64,000 nt of DNA from Petunia secreta (GCA_029990175.1 JARKIP010000038.1:29581501-29645500), one strand, 5' to 3'; shown: positions 1 to 13,038, counted from the stretch's first letter. The notes: a model not told the origin generated them from the sequence alone. Made by a program: numbers and translations.

Positions 1-1025
1 AAGAGTGGACATAAGTCCGTAGACTGTCGTACTGCAAAGAAGGACAGGAAAAAGGAAAAAGGAAAAAGGTCAAGCAAACATGGTTGAAGACTATAAATTG
101 TCTCAAGGAGTGCAAGACATTGATCTGTGCGCAATGATTTCTGAATGCAACTTAGTTGGAAATCCTAAAGAATGGTGGATTGATTCAGGAGCCACCCGCC
201 ATGTTTGTGCTGTGAAGGAAGCCTTTGCTTCATATGCTCCCGCTGGACCTGATGAGGCGCTCTCTATGGGCAATTCTGCAATGGCGAAAATTGAGGGATA
301 TGGGAAGGTATTCCTCAAGATGACGTCTGGCAAGTTGTGACTCTGAACAATGTTCTTCACGTTCCTGAAATAAGGAAGAACTTGGTGTCAACTGCACTTC
401 TCGTTAAAAACGGGTTTAAGTGTGTGTTTGTCTCTGACAAGGTTGTAATAACTAAGAATGAGCTGTATGTAGGAAAAGGTTACCTGACTGAGGGTCTTTT
501 CAAACTCAATGTAATGGTCATTGACAATATGAATAAAACTGTAGCTTCTTGTTATTTACTTGAGTCAAATAATTTATGGCATTCTCGTTTGGGAGATGTC
601 AATTATAAAACCTTGCAGAAAATGATCAATTTGGAAGTATTGCCTAGATTTGATTGCGAGAAGTCAAAATGTCAAATATGTGTTGAGTCTAAATATACGA
701 AACACCCTTACAAGTCAATTGAAAGGGATTCGGAACCATTAGACTTAATTCATACGGACATTTGTGACATGAAGTCAATACCATCTCGCGGTGGAAAGAA
801 GTATTTCATAACTTTTATTGACGATAGCACTCGTTACTGCTATGTTTATTTACTTAGTAGTAAAGATGAGGCAATTGACGCATTCAAGCAATACAAAAAT
901 GAAGTTGAAACGCAACATAACAAAAGGATCAAAATGATAAGAAGTGATAGGGGTGGAGAATATGAATCTCCTTTTGAACAAGTGTGTTTGGAATATGGCA
1001 TTATTCATCAAACAACTGCCCCCTA
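1..1025 (+). pseudogene. copia gag tail, protease and first half of integrase (broken)
   Basis: Bases 1-30 encode the end of a CCHC knuckle (GHKSVDC) in frame 1. The protease follows in frame 2, with active-site DSGAT at about 182-196 after WWI. The reading then returns to frame 1 near 334, where one base seems to be missing, into the GAG-pre-integrase region (LNNVLHVPEIRKNLVS). The integrase zinc motif begins HSRLG at about 580, but the second His position reads Asp (GDVN); CQIC follows. Two integrase catalytic acidic residues are visible, in HTDICD (about 751-768) and SDRGGEYE (about 943-966). The third lies beyond the insertion. The A-rich run at 46-70 is a likely slippage site for the first frameshift. 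Confidence 0.9.
1021..1025. repeat. target-site duplication CCCTA (left)
   Basis: CCCTA stands directly before the TGTCACGACCC end of the inserted element and recurs at 4222-4226 after its GGGTCGTTACA end. With the insertion and one copy removed, the integrase frame is continuous across the site. That confirms the boundaries. Confidence 0.93.
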
Positions 1026-1577
1026 TGTCACGACCCAAAATCTGGATCCGTGATGGCACCTAAACGATATTGCCTAGGCGAACCAACAGAAAAAAAATGC
1101 AGAAATAAACTGAAAGAAGAGAAACATGATGAAATATATATATATATATAATTGGAATCCAAAAGAAGGTAGACACCCCTGTCTACTATACCCAACAAAC
1201 ACCAATGGAGCATCTATAGAGTGACTCAATCGAAATAAAATACAACAGAAGTGAAGTGGAGTCTATCTCTATACAACACTGGCGGTACGCCACCGTGGAC
1301 TGTACGGTTGGCTCACCTCAACAAAATAATACAGCAGCCTCGAACGGTCGCTACTGTCTCGATGGCTATCTAGAAGAAGTACCTGCACATGTGGCAGAGT
1401 AAGTTATGAGCCGAAGCCCAGTAAGATCACTGACAGGCCCGCTAAATCACCTTTGCGGGACAAGTCGCAAACATGCATCGCAAGCAACTAAGCACGTCGT
1501 TTCTACGTAAATAAATAGCACAGTCGCACATATTCACAATATAATTATCCAAGTATATATAATTATCCAAGTATATA

Positions 1578-1682
<105 letters not shown>

Positions 1683-2053
1683 CTATGTACATACAGATAG
1701 CATATGTCACATACACATTAAGTAAGCCAGTAGTCTCAGAATATCATACACAAGTCAAAGAGGATTATGCCCACCCAACGTAAGGCCTAGGTCAATCAAA
1801 CAGTGGTTTGGAGGTCCCATCTCTACTCCCACGCCGACTAACCTAAACCTACGGTAGGCTAGCAACACCGCCAACGGACGTAGGCAACAATACATTCATC
1901 ACTCAATATCAGCACGCACCCTGTGCGGCTCCGTCTATAGGCCATAACGCCATTGTCAACATAAACAACATACCAGTGACCCGTAGTCACTGTCTCAATC
2001 ATAAGGAGGTAGACCAATGACCCGTAGTCATTGTCTCACCTCATCTATATACG

Positions 2054-2272
2054 ACCACACCACACCCCCTGTCAAGTGTGTCGTGTCTCAACAATCTAGT
2101 GACCACACCACACCCCCTGTCAAGTGTGTCACATCTCAAATATCTAGTGACCACACCACACCCCCTGTCAAGTGTGTCACATCTCAATAATCAAGTGTCT
2201 ACACCACACCCCCTGTCAAGTGTGACACATCTCATAGTATAGGCGACACCACACCCCCTGTCAAGTGTCCCT
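2054..2272. repeat. 48-bp tandem array, about 4.5 units
   Basis: Each unit contains ACCACACCACACCCCCTGTC followed by AAGTGTGTCACATCTCA. Five copies of the core occur in a row, the last two shortened. It lies inside the LTR-like insertion and may be a U3 subrepeat; no function can be read. Confidence 0.92.
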
Positions 2273-2589
2273 CTAACAGTATTAATATCCACGACATTAA
2301 TAACAATAACAGAAATAATAACAGAAATATTAATAACGATAATATTACACAGTCACTGTAACCAAGATTGGTTATGCTAGCTCAATGTAAAGCGGAGGTT
2401 AACCCGACGACGGTTTGGAGGTACAATCCCTACTCCCGTGTCGTCTAACCAAAGGTTACGAGGAGTCAGCACTACACAACCCGTCATGATAACCATACAA
2501 GTACCAAATTCGTACATAAGCCGGCAGAAACCTCGGCAAGACATAATCAATGATATGCCGGCAACATCCTCGGCTATATCCCCAGGTCC

Positions 2590-2815
2590 TTGCTATCTAA
2601 TCATGACATAGCAAGCAATCCCACAATATAAGTCATCGCTATCTCAATGTAGCGTCTAGGTCAACTCATGTACTCACTATTTATGATCAAATAATAGTAA
2701 GCAATCCCACAATATAATTAATCGCTATCTCAATATAGCGTCTAGACCGGCACATACCTCGGTCAACTCATGTCTTTACTATTCATGTTTAATTAATAGT
2801 AATATACCTAGCCAA
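2590..2815. repeat. two-copy direct repeat within the solo LTR
   Basis: The block containing AGCAATCCCACAATATAA, then CGCTATCTCAAT, TAGCGTCTAG and CAACTCATGT occurs twice in direct orientation with small changes. The second copy has an extra CCGGCACATACCTCGG. Similar 'cggca...cctcgg' phrases lie just upstream at 2522-2575. Confidence 0.75.
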
Positions 2816-4221
2816 CGCTAGTCAATTCATATTTAACACATAGCCCTAAGCTAATCACATAAGAATACCCGAAGCGTACTAGCATGCTGGACGTATCCAC
2901 AAGCAAAGTAGAGGTCAAGTCTCACTTACCTCGAATTCCGGTTCAAAGCTAGTAAGCAATCTCCTTTCATGCTCTTCTTGTCCTCGGGGAACTTTCCTCT
3001 AAGTCTATCAAGACAATATAGCACTCATTAGTGCTCAATTATAGAGAACTAAGCTCATATACGACTTAGGGTAAAATTACCAAAATACCCTCGGGTGGGA
3101 CCGAGCCCAAAATTAATAAAATATACATTTCCGGACTCCCCACACTCCCGTGAGTCCAAATATGAAATTACTTTCATCATACGAGCCTTGCTCGTTAATT
3201 AATTTCAAATCTAGGAAGCTAGGGTTTTAACTCATTTTCAAGAATCAAGCTTTGATTCTTGATATAAATGATACAAGATAAGTTATGGAGGCATACCTTA
3301 TGTTTATACATGTTTTGGGCCTTCCAAAATCGCCCCCAAATCGCCTCATTTGAGTTAGAACTTGGTTTTACCAAGTTATGGCCGAAATGGCCTTTAATAA
3401 GCTGAAAAACAACTATACCTGCGCGATCGCGACCTTGGTCGCGCGATCGCGCAGAGGAAATGTCCTCTCTGGACAGCGTCTAGTAAACTAAGCATAACTT
3501 CTTGTAGGAATGTCCAAATGACCTCAAACTGATGGAATTAGAACCACAACTCAAAGGGCTACAACTTTCATGTTTTGAGTTTTTCCAAATTCCTTATGGT
3601 TTGGCCGGAAAAATAGAATCTTTCCGACCCAAAAACAGGACCTGGCCTGCGCGATCGCGAAGAGCATTTTCCTCTTCGCCTTCGCGCCTGGATGGGCGCC
3701 CTCGCGATAAACAAATGGCCTGCTGGCCTGCACCAGCACAGGTGGGTGGGGCATTTTGGCCCCCGGGCCTAACCTACGGGCCTCGGAATGACACCAAATT
3801 TTGCATACAAGTCCCAAACGACTATGGGGACGTGCCCATTCATTCAAATCACATCTCGGACCTCCCGAGCCCCAAAAGTGGATCCCACGGGATAATGGCG
3901 CATCTCGCCAAACGTGCTCTATTTGAGCATCCGACCTCGGACTCCGATTCCGATAGTTGCTACAAGTCATAAATGACGAGGCGGACCTAACGGTGCGCTC
4001 GGATTTCCCATCGGGGTTCGTTTACTCCAAACGAGCTATCGAAACCCCAAATTCCCTTCCGGAATTTCTTAACGGTTTCTCTTCTCGAGAACCTATCAAA
4101 CGGACTCCGTTTTGATTCAAATTTCACGAACAGGTCATAAATGACCTAACGGAGCTTTTGAGACTATCGACACGTAGATCGAGGTCTCGATTCCCATAAC
4201 GACTATTTGAGGGTCGTTACA

Positions 4222-6366
4222 CCCTACACGCCTCAATCTAATGGGATTGCGGAAAGGAAAAATCGATCCTTAAAGGAGATAATGAATGCCTTGTTGATAT
4301 GTTCGGGTCTACCCCAGAACTTGTGGGGGGGAGCCTTATTCACGGCTAATCAAATACTCAATCGAGTTCCCCACAGAAAAACACTGTCCATTCCTTATGA
4401 AAAGTGATAAGGAAGGAAGCCTAACTTGAATTACTTCAAAGTGTGGGGGTGTTTGGCAAAAGTGCAAGTCCCAAAACCCAAAAGGGTTAAGATTGGTCCG
4501 AAAACAGTTGATTGTGTTTTCATTGGGTATGCTAGAAACAGTAAAGCATATCGGTTTCTGGTTCATAAATCAGAAAATCCCGACATTCATATTAATACGG
4601 TGATGGAATCAGATAATGCTGAATTCTTTGAAGCCATATATCCGTATAAGAAGGAATGTGAGTCAGTTGGTGAAAGATCCAAACGACCTCGGGAAGGAAC
4701 CAAAGGAAATTCACCAAATGAGGAAGAACCAAGACGAAGCAAGCGTCAAAGAACTTCTACTTCGTTTGGAGATGACTTTGTCACTTTCCTATTGGAAAAT
4801 GAGCCTCGGACGTTTAAAGAAGCAATGTCTTCTTCAGACTCTTCGTTTTGGAAAGAGGCAGTCAATAGTGAAATAGAATCTATTTTGAGCAACCATACTT
4901 GGGAGTTGGTTGATCTTCCTCCTGGAAACAAACCATTAGGTTCTAAGTGGATTTTCAAAAGGAAAATGAAAGCTGATGGCACTATTGACAAGTACAAGGC
5001 AAGGCTTGTTGTTAAAGGATATAGACAACAAGAAGGCCTTGACTACTTTGACACATACTCACCGGTAACCAGAATAACATCCATACGGATGTTAATAGCG
5101 TTAGCCGCTGTGTATGGTCTGGAAATCCATCAAATGGACGTTAAGACAGCATTCTTAAACGGGGATTTGGAGGAAGAAATTTACATGGAACAACCTGAAG
5201 GGTTCGTGGTTCCAGGTAAAGAAAAGATGGTGTGTAAACTTATTAAGTCGCTTTATGGACTAAAACAAGCACCTAAACAATGGCATGCGAAATTTGATCA
5301 TACAATGTTGTCAAATGGCTTTAAAATTAATGAGTGTGACAAATGTGTCTACATTAAGAACACTCCTAATTTTGTAGTCATTGTTTGCTTATATCTGGAC
5401 GACATGTTGATAATGAGCAATAACATTGCCAATATAAATGCTACGAAACGTATGTTGACTAGCAAATTTGATATGAAAGACTTAGGAGTTGCGGACTTAA
5501 TTCTGGGTGTTAAGATCCATAGAACTCCTCAAGGTCTGGCGTTGTCTCAAACTCACTACATCAATAGTGTTCTTGAAAAATTTAAATATTTGGATTTTAA
5601 AATTTCAAAGACTCCTATTGATGTAAACCTTGCTCTAAAGAAGAACAAAGGTCAAAGCACGTCGCAACGGGATTATGCACGTGTTTTGGGAAGTTTGATG
5701 TACGTCATGAATTGTACTCGACCAGATATAGCTTGTGCTATAAGTAAACTAAGTCGATACACGAGTAATCCCAATCAGACCCATTGGATGGCAATGAAAC
5801 GTGTTTTGGGGTATTTAAAATACACTCAAGACTTTGCATTGCATTATAACAAGTATCCTGCGGTCATTGAAGGATATTGTGATGCCAATTGGATCACCGG
5901 CACAACTGATTCTAAGTCCACAAGTGGATATATTTTCGCACTTGGTGGAGGAGCGGTGTCTTGGAAATCGTCCAAGCAAACATGTATTGCCCGCTCTACT
6001 ATGGAAGCTGAATTCATAACCTTAGATAAAGCCGGTGAAGAAGCTGAATGGCTTCGAAACTTTTTGGAAGACATTCCGTTCTGGCCTAAACCGTTGACAC
6101 CAATTTGTATACACTGTGATAGTCAATCGGCTATAGGAAGAGCGAGGAATGTCATGTATAACGGTAAGAATCGTCACATACGACGAAGACATAAAATCGT
6201 TAGGGACCTACTCTCTAGGGGAATTATCACCATTGACTACGTGAAGTCAAGGGATAATGTGGCGGATCCGCTTACAAAAGGCCTAACTAGAGAGGCGGTT
6301 GAATGTTCATCGAAGGGAATGGGACTATGGCCAAGGACAAGTCATCACGGCGGCAACTCTACCTAG
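4222..6366 (+). pseudogene. copia pol: integrase end, reverse transcriptase, RNase H
   Basis: The integrase resumes with its third catalytic residue in NGIAERKN (about 4240). Two consecutive stops (TGA, TAA) at about 4405-4410 break the frame, then one long frame runs to the TAG-free end at 6366. RT starts around 4900 (WELVDLPPGNKPLGSKWIFK); its catalytic YLDD is at 5392-5403 and QMDVKTAFLNGDL at about 5130. RNase H shows GYCDANW, STSGYIFALGGGAVSW, STMEAEF and NVADPLTKGL (about 5870-6290). RT plus RNase H (about 1.9 kb) is open from end to end, so the decay is concentrated upstream. Confidence 0.93.
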
Positions 6367-6923
6367 GAGACTAGAGATCCCAAGAACTAGGTTCAAGGAG
6401 AATACAAAGTTGTGTATGACGGTCCAACATTGTCAATTAAATGTTTGGTCCATTCTCGTGATGAGACAATGTTCAAGTACCAAGGATAAAATGCTAGAGG
6501 CATTTTTTAATGATTATCTAAGTTTGATATTGCGTTTATCAAACAGTGTATATCTATAGGATTACACGTTTAGAAATCACCTATGTAAGTGTGAAGTGTA
6601 AGCCGCTTCAAGGAGAATTCTGTATGGCCAATTCTTTAAGCACTTATGAAACCAGGCGGTGTTCATGGCTGAAACGAACACAACAGTGAGAACCAAAGAC
6701 GGTTAAGGGTTAGTTGTGTGACTTACGTTGTCTAGGTATACACCAAAATTCGACGGTTCAAAGATATCAAATCTACTGATTAATCGAGTATATCTGATGT
6801 ATGTTCACTACGGAAAGTTCAAAGGGAAACCTACTTATCCAGATGCAACTAATTCTTTCTTGCAAATCACACAAGTCTGTCATGCATATGTCCATTCAGC
6901 CATTCCCCATTCATGTGGGGGAT
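6367..6923 (+). other. copia 3' untranslated region and polypurine tract
   Basis: A non-coding stretch after RNase H, ending in a purine tract GTGGGGGA (about 6915-6922) immediately before the LTR. The short frames here are not conserved-looking. Confidence 0.75.
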
Positions 6924-7230
6924 TGTTGGGTTTAATGGAAGAATGTGAATGGGAAATGGGTAAAAAGTGAAAAGATTCCCTTTTGTAGGGAAAGGTTCCC
7001 TTTTGTAGGGAAATGCACTTTCTCCCACATTGGTAGAGGAAAAGGATTTTGTTGGGTTTAAATAGAGATTTACTTCTCTTAGCTCTTAAAAGGGTTGAGA
7101 AGAAGGGAAGCCTCGCGCCGTCGTCGTCGCTCGTCTCGGCTTCGGATTCGGATTTGGTCAATTGATATGATTGATTGACTTAACTTTTTGAACCAACAAA
7201 ACTGAAATATTAATTAATTAATATTTTATC

Positions 7231-7313
7231 TGGGCAGCTCCGTTTGTGTAACGGGCAGCTGAAGTGAGTCAGCAACGGGCAGCTGAAGTGGTTCAGTACC
7301 CGGGCAGCTGAAG
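7231..7313 (+). promoter_or_regulatory. four GGGCAGCT repeats in the copia LTR U3
   Basis: GGGCAGCT occurs at 7232, 7253, 7277 and 7302; the last three are followed by GAAG. They lie about 210-290 bp upstream of the TATA box. Repeated U3 motifs of this kind act as stress-responsive enhancers in tobacco Tnt1/Tto1. A similar role here is inference. Confidence 0.6.
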
Positions 7314-7524
7314 CAACACCAGCAGATTAGTTCCTCCACGTTTTCCCTCCACGTCTTCTCATTAATGTCGGTCCTTAGTGGTAGATTAATTCCTCCACAT
7401 TAATGTCAGTCAGTGGTGGTAGATTAATTGCTCTACATTGAAGTCAGTCATTAGTGGACAATTAAACTCTCCCACGTTTTCTCATTAATCACTAGGTGTG
7501 TCTCTTCACCTGCCCTTGGATATC

Positions 7525-7532
7525 TATATAAA
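7525..7532 (+). promoter_or_regulatory. TATA box of the copia LTR
   Basis: TATATAAA lies downstream of the GGGCAGCT repeats. Transcription would start about 30 bp further on, in the ACAGACAGAATACAGACAAC region. Confidence 0.6.
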
Positions 7533-8020
7533 CTGGTCATTTGTCAGTCCTTGAAGACAACAGACAGAATACAGACAACATAGAACACAGACATAGAATG
7601 AAGTTCTGAGATAGAGACTCCACAGAGACTCAAACTTGGACAGATAGAGACGTAACCTCGGACAGAGGATACGTAACCTCGGGCAGAAGATAGAAACACT
7701 CGGGCAGAGAAAATCACTGACAGAAAGCATATCTCACTGCATCCCCTCCCTTTCTGCATATTAAGTGAGTCGTGTGATTTGCTCCGTTATTTGTGTTCGC
7801 CGTGTTCTAACCGTTTGAAGTGCCGCTACGGTAGAACTGTTATCCCGTTCCATCCTGGGAGAAATTAACCCGTGAACCTTGGACATCGTGAGGGGGTTAG
7901 ATTTATTAAAGAGACACAAGTAACTTGTGGGCTCGGGATCGTCCTATACTAACAGATTATTTGCTGCAGGTTTTTGTATCTTCTAATTTATTTTAAGTGC
8001 AGGAACAACAGTTGCAACTG

Positions 8021-9582
8021 TTAAAGGAGAGCTGTATAAGATTTCCGTGACTAAATTTCAATTTGGAGACAGTTCAAGCTGACTCACTCCGTGACAATCA
8101 AGGTGGTCACCTTTTTAATGCTGTTTCTTCCGAATTAATGTTATTATAACTTCTTTTGGATTCAATAATGAACTTGTGTGATTTGGTGTCAGCTAATTGA
8201 ATGTGTCAATTAAACTCAGGTACAATATATTTAAGTAACATGGTGATTAAAAATGATTAAAAACGAAATAAATTTTCATAAGTTTGAATGCTGAAGTAAT
8301 AAGTATGCTTAGTAGAAAGTACCTTAGGAGGGAGAATGATGTGATGGTGAGTAACGGAGTTCAAATGGCAACACGTGGGCTCATATCTAGCTGTTTCTGC
8401 GGTAGCCTTGGACCTATCAAGTCATGAGTAGTTGTAATTTGGTGAAGCTGAACTAAGATTATTACCTGACACTACCTATCTTAGTCCCCCCTAATTATTT
8501 GTACATACGTAACCCTACTATTACTACGTACATTCGGTTTCTGGTCATTTCATCATGCTCACGTCTCTTTCTCTTATCTCTCAGAAATTATGAGAGAGTA
8601 AATACTGAGACTGCATTTGCATGTGCAATGTAGTGTAAATTATATTTCAGTCAAAAGTAAATGCTGAACCAAACGTCTGTGAGAAAAAAGAAAGATAGGG
8701 ATATATAGTGAGAGATCTTTTGCTTGCTGGAGAAGAGGAAATGGACGGAGAGGACAAGAGTGAATACTTGAAAACTTTGCCCGTTTTATTATTAAAAACC
8801 CCCGTGTTTGCCGAACGCTTGATGCAGTGGAGGTTCAGTATTTTCAGGGGTCTCTGTGGATACCTCAGCTTTTTCTTTCTATCTATCAATCAGTCAGCTT
8901 TTTCAGCAAAGTAGCATTTGTACACGCTTGATTCAGTATGTATGTGATACATGCATGTTGCACGAGATGAGGATGCCACAAAAAGAATAGGTGTATTCAC
9001 TCTTTGAACTTGGCAAATTAATACATCCGTATGTTTGAATTTATGTGACTTAATTTGATGAAAATAAAGTATAAAAAAGGATAATTATTTTTAAAAATTA
9101 TTACTCAAAACAAATCATAAAAATTTGTACCAAAGTGATACTCCTATATTTTAAGTGACTAGACAGGTAATGTGATCATATAAATTGGACCGGAGAGAAA
9201 TATTACATACTTTACCTTTAGTACTTTTAAGCAAATTCTTTTGACACTCAATTTTATAGGCAACTTCTTTAACACCAAATACTTTTTTAATTATGTCTAA
9301 TACAAATTACTTTATTTTGAGTAACACACCTTTAAATAAGCTGAATGCCACCCACCAATCAAGTTGTAACATGTGTCCTTAACTTTAAAAAATATATACT
9401 CTTTGAATTTACACATCTTCCAATTGAACATTTAAGAGAGAAAAAAAATAAGAACCACCCCACCCCTTGTGTTGTTCAACTTCCCAACACACCTCGCGTC
9501 GCCTTCTCTCTCCAACCTCTCCCCAATTCATCAGTTTTCTCCCTTAACCCTCCCCTGATAACAATAACAACCATTTACTCAA
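8021..9582. other. intergenic, no gene seen
   Basis: About 1.5 kb of AT-rich DNA. The open frames (68-96 codons) carry no recognisable domain. It may hold older repeat debris, but I see no boundaries. Confidence 0.6.
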
Positions 9583-9584
9583 TA

Positions 9585-9859
9585 TTCCCTCCGTCCCAAT
9601 TTATGTGGCACCATTTGACCGGACACGGAGTTTAAGAAAATAGAGGTTGACCTTGTTAAGTATCAATTTTACCCTTGAAAAAACAAGAGAGAGAAGATTT
9701 GAGTAATAAAAAAGTTGTTGGTAGGTTTAAAAGTATGTAGGGCCCAACAAGGGTAAAATAGAGATGATGCATTAAATAGTTGACAAATAAGGAAAGGTGC
9801 CACTTATTTTGGGACAAACAAAAAAGGAAATGGTGTCACATAAATTGGGACGGTGGGAG
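9585..9859. mobile_element. Stowaway-like MITE (Tc1/mariner type)
   Basis: Terminal inverted repeats of about 26 bp: TTCCCTCCGTCCCAATTTAT on the left, and the right end reads inward CTCCCACCGTCCCAATTTAT. TA dinucleotides at 9583-9584 and 9860-9861 fit the TA duplication of the family. The CTCCCTCCGTCCC terminus is the classic plant Stowaway signature. Length 275 bp, non-coding. Confidence 0.9.
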
Positions 9860-10065
9860 TATTATTTTACGTGTAGGATTTAGAAAATGTGATGTGCGCA
9901 GATCTTACTCCTACCAAAGTGGAGAGGTCGTCTCCGATAGATAAAGCATTTTGAAAACACATTAGAATACAGACATGGAAGAAACGCCATGCTAGCTCAA
10001 ATACTGACATAAAAACTGCAACAATCAGAGCAAATATAACATAAGACATCAACCTAAACTACTAT

Positions 10066-10271
10066 GAGCCTATTTGGGTAAGCTTATAAGCAGCTTATTT
10101 TAAGTGGCTTATAAGTCAAAAAGTGACCTAAAAGCCACTTTTTAAAAAGTTAGAATTTCCTAATTTCTCAAAAAGTAGCTTTTTATAAGCCCAAAAATTT
10201 TTAAGTTACCAAACATATATTAATGAGCTTATAAGCTTATAAGCCACTTTTAAGCTCACCCAAACGGACTC
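10066..10271. mobile_element. MITE with GAGYC...TTTGGG ends
   Basis: The left end GAGCCTATTTGGGTAAGCTT and the inward-read right end GAGTCCGTTTGGGTGAGCTT are inverted repeats. The interior is rich in GCTTATAAGC palindromes. Both flanks carry CTAT, so the duplication may be TAT (PIF/Harbinger-like, 3 bp). Superfamily uncertain. Confidence 0.75.
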
Positions 10272-10394
10272 TATGTATAAGAGTAATAAAGCTAATATAT
10301 TTAAGAATAATAAGTCTAAAATGATAGCAAATTTTATATTCTAATCCTCTACCTCCATATTTTATTATCAAGGGTCATGTCCTCAGGGATTTAG

Positions 10395-10622
10395 AGCTGA
10401 GTCATGTCATGTCGAATTATCTCGCCCCGATTCTTTTTTGGCCTACCTCTACCTCTCTGTAGACCAAACACTGCCAACCTTTCACACCTCCGCACTAGAG
10501 CATTTGTGCTCCTTCTTCTCACATGGTCGAACCATCTGTCTGGCTTCTCGCATCTTGTCCACAGGTCACTCCCACCTTGACACGAATGACCTCATTCTTA
10601 ATCTTATCTTAACCCTTTCCCC
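10395..10622 (-). pseudogene. RTE-type LINE remnant (3' tail of the reverse transcriptase ORF)
   Basis: On the minus strand, split over frames, the DNA reads DKMREAR, a diverged form of the RWFGHV block, RRSTNALVRRCERL, RGRGRPKKNRGEVIRHDM and an end at TQL. This is the conserved C-terminal tail of plant RTE-class LINE proteins. Several frameshifts are present and no other part of the LINE is seen, so this is a severely 5'-truncated copy. Confidence 0.65.
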
Positions 10623-10624
10623 AA

Positions 10625-12570
10625 TTATCAAAATTTTAAAATAAAATGAAAATGCATGACGCATTGTCTTTTTTTGTTTTTTCCAAAATTCTCCCACTCT
10701 TAGGCAACATCTTATTTACTAATTTCAATAGAATTTTCAGAATTCTCATCAATTTGATCAAACTTAGACATAAAAAGGCAATGTTGACCAGCCCAAATTA
10801 ATAAGCTTCAAATTTACAAAGTCCAATTTCGACCAACTATGCATTTTGAAAATTTATTAATAATAACAATATAAAGTTATCTCAAAATGCAAGCAAGCTT
10901 AGTTGATTTCACAGTAACTTGGGACTTTAAGGATGGTGATAAAAGTCTTTTGGAATTAGATTTTGATTTTTTATAACTGTGATTGAATTTGTTAGAAGAG
11001 AAAGGTTAAGAGGAGGTGATTTCTAGTGACACGACAGAGCTGTAGGTGGAGGCAAACTGAAGAGCGGAGAACTATGGCCTATGGGTATGGTGATTCGTTT
11101 AGGAAATGGAAAAAAAAAAAAAAAAAAAGAATAGAAGATAGAGAAAAAGAAAATCAATTTCTATCAATTCACGCGCCTAATTTAATTGCAAAACACACAC
11201 TGAAAGAGGTGTATATTCAACAGACTTGGAAAAACTTTTGGTATGTAAGATGTTGTAGGAGAGAAATGGAAGTGTCATAACTCATAGATATTTTGCTACA
11301 AGTTCGGAAGGTAAACTATGTGTTAAGTCTTTATATTGTGGACATTTGAAATAGCATCGAATTCACTAATCATTTAAGCTACTACCCTTGAAATTTAATC
11401 AAAAAATGCATGTTTATAATTTCTGAAAACGTACATAAGGTATGATCCAAAATTTCTAATTTGGTCAAAATCGGACGCAGAGATGTGCTACATCTGCCCT
11501 TGCATATGAGACGAGCAACTTATATGAGAAAGAATGGTTTGGGCCTTCAATTATATAAGAGATAAAAGTTTAGTTATTTAATGAGATACAAAATAATTTA
11601 GTAATTTTATTAATATAGTAAGTAAATTTCAAACTATTAAATTAAAAAAGGTACTTGTTGTGACTTACAAATTGAATTCATGTCAAACTCTTCATCCATG
11701 GTTACAATCAGATTCAAAAACGAGAAGCCACTCAAAATGGATCACTTCGCGCAAGAAATCACTTGGGAAAATCGCATTCAATCGGCTTCTCAAAATTGGA
11801 GAGCTCCTTCTAGTGCTAAAAAAATATTTTTAAGCAATTTGCATAGAAAAGAGACGACTTTTGTATAGATTGTGATAAGATTGATAATATTTTCAAATTT
11901 GTACGCAGGTGGGTGATTAGTGCCCTGAACTCCTTATATGATTTTATTCGATTTGCGTGCTAACTTTTGGAGCGGCTGATTTAAGTCAATATCTATTTTA
12001 CATGGTACTAGAGTCAAGATCCCCATCCACCGCTTATTAGGGATTTTGGGTTCGTGTTCTAGAATGAGAAACACTCTAGTAAAAAGTATTTTCTCCAAAA
12101 ATGAGTCTTATGCAGCTCAAATTCGAGTTAGTCAGGACTCTAATGTGATAATCGATAAGTAACCGTGTGGCAAACACCGAAAAAAGTGATTACTTTGATC
12201 ATGATACGCCTATGTTTGAAAAGAATATGAAAAGGCTTGGAGGCCTTTTGGCCATATAAAAAGTCAAAAAATAAATTTGGAAAAAATGTTTGGACATGAA
12301 AATTTGTAAATTTTTGAAATTTGAATGAAAAAGAATATTTAAAAAATCAAAAATTGGTTTTAGCTACTTTTTCAAATTTTCCAGAAAAAGGTTTTCCTCG
12401 TCTCACAATAAAAATAATACTAATAATAATAAATAAATAAATAAAAAGTTTCACGTAAAATGCATGTTCAAAATATAACTTCACCTTCGATGTATTATTT
12501 TTCAATTTAACTTCAAAAGCTTTTTTTCAAAAAAAAAAAAAATTATATCGATATGGTGAAATGTCTTCTA
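10625..12570. other. intergenic, no gene seen
   Basis: AT-rich DNA with an A19 run near 11110. Around 12216-12560 it resembles degenerate Solanaceae-type MITE sequence (GTTTGGACATGAAAATTTG; TTTCAATTTAACTTCAAAAG). A phrase close to the second half recurs near 63640. No coding signal was found. Confidence 0.5.
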
Positions 12571-12580
12571 AAAACTTAAG

Positions 12581-13028
12581 ACCAAATACATCGCCAGTCC
12601 CTTAAATTTGACACTATATTCCATTTAGACACTCCAACTAAGGCCCTTTCCAGTTGAGCACTTGAACCTTTTTTAAGAGTGTTTCCATCCACTTTATTGA
12701 AAAATCTATATGCATGTTTACACACGAGTCTTACGTGGATAAGTGACTCATTTATATTCTGCTATATTTAATAATTGGACACGTCATGTAACCCACAATA
12801 TATCCTGATGATGAATTAATGACTCGACCCGCTTCAAAAGCTTGCCTTATCTCCTAATAAGAGATAACCCACAACCCATTTGAAGCGGGTCGAGTCATTA
12901 ATTCATCTGGAAAGTGGATAGCTGGACACTTTTAAAAAATGTTCAAGTGCTCAACTGGAAAAGGTTTTAATTAGAGTGTTCAAGTGAAATATACTATCAA
13001 GTTCAAGGGACTGGCTATGTATTTAACC
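12581..13028. mobile_element. 448-bp fold-back element with 10-bp target duplication
   Basis: Nearly the whole element is an inverted repeat. The outer arms are about 120 bp each (12581-12700 against 12909-13028; both carry CCAGTTGAGCACTTGAAC in opposite orientation). An inner pair has ATGACTCGACCCGCTTCAAA at about 12820 and its complement at about 12883. AAAACTTAAG flanks both sides (12571-12580 and 13029-13038). Long arms with a 9-10-bp duplication suggest a Mutator-like MITE. Confidence 0.85.
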
Positions 13029-13038
13029 AAAACTTAAG

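Larger units (their letters stand above)
6924..8020 (+). repeat. copia 3' LTR
   Basis: It starts TGTTGGG right after the purine tract and is taken to end at CAACA (8016-8020), the inverted match of TGTTG; length about 1.1 kb. The 5' LTR is not in the window, so the right end is inferred and no target duplication can be tested. A promoter with repeated upstream motifs is visible inside (see below). Confidence 0.7.

Noticed and set aside
3532..3972. Overlapping 146- and 139-codon frames on opposite strands
   Set aside because: They lie within the LTR-like insertion, have no domain, and are open on both strands as expected for a locally GC-richer stretch.
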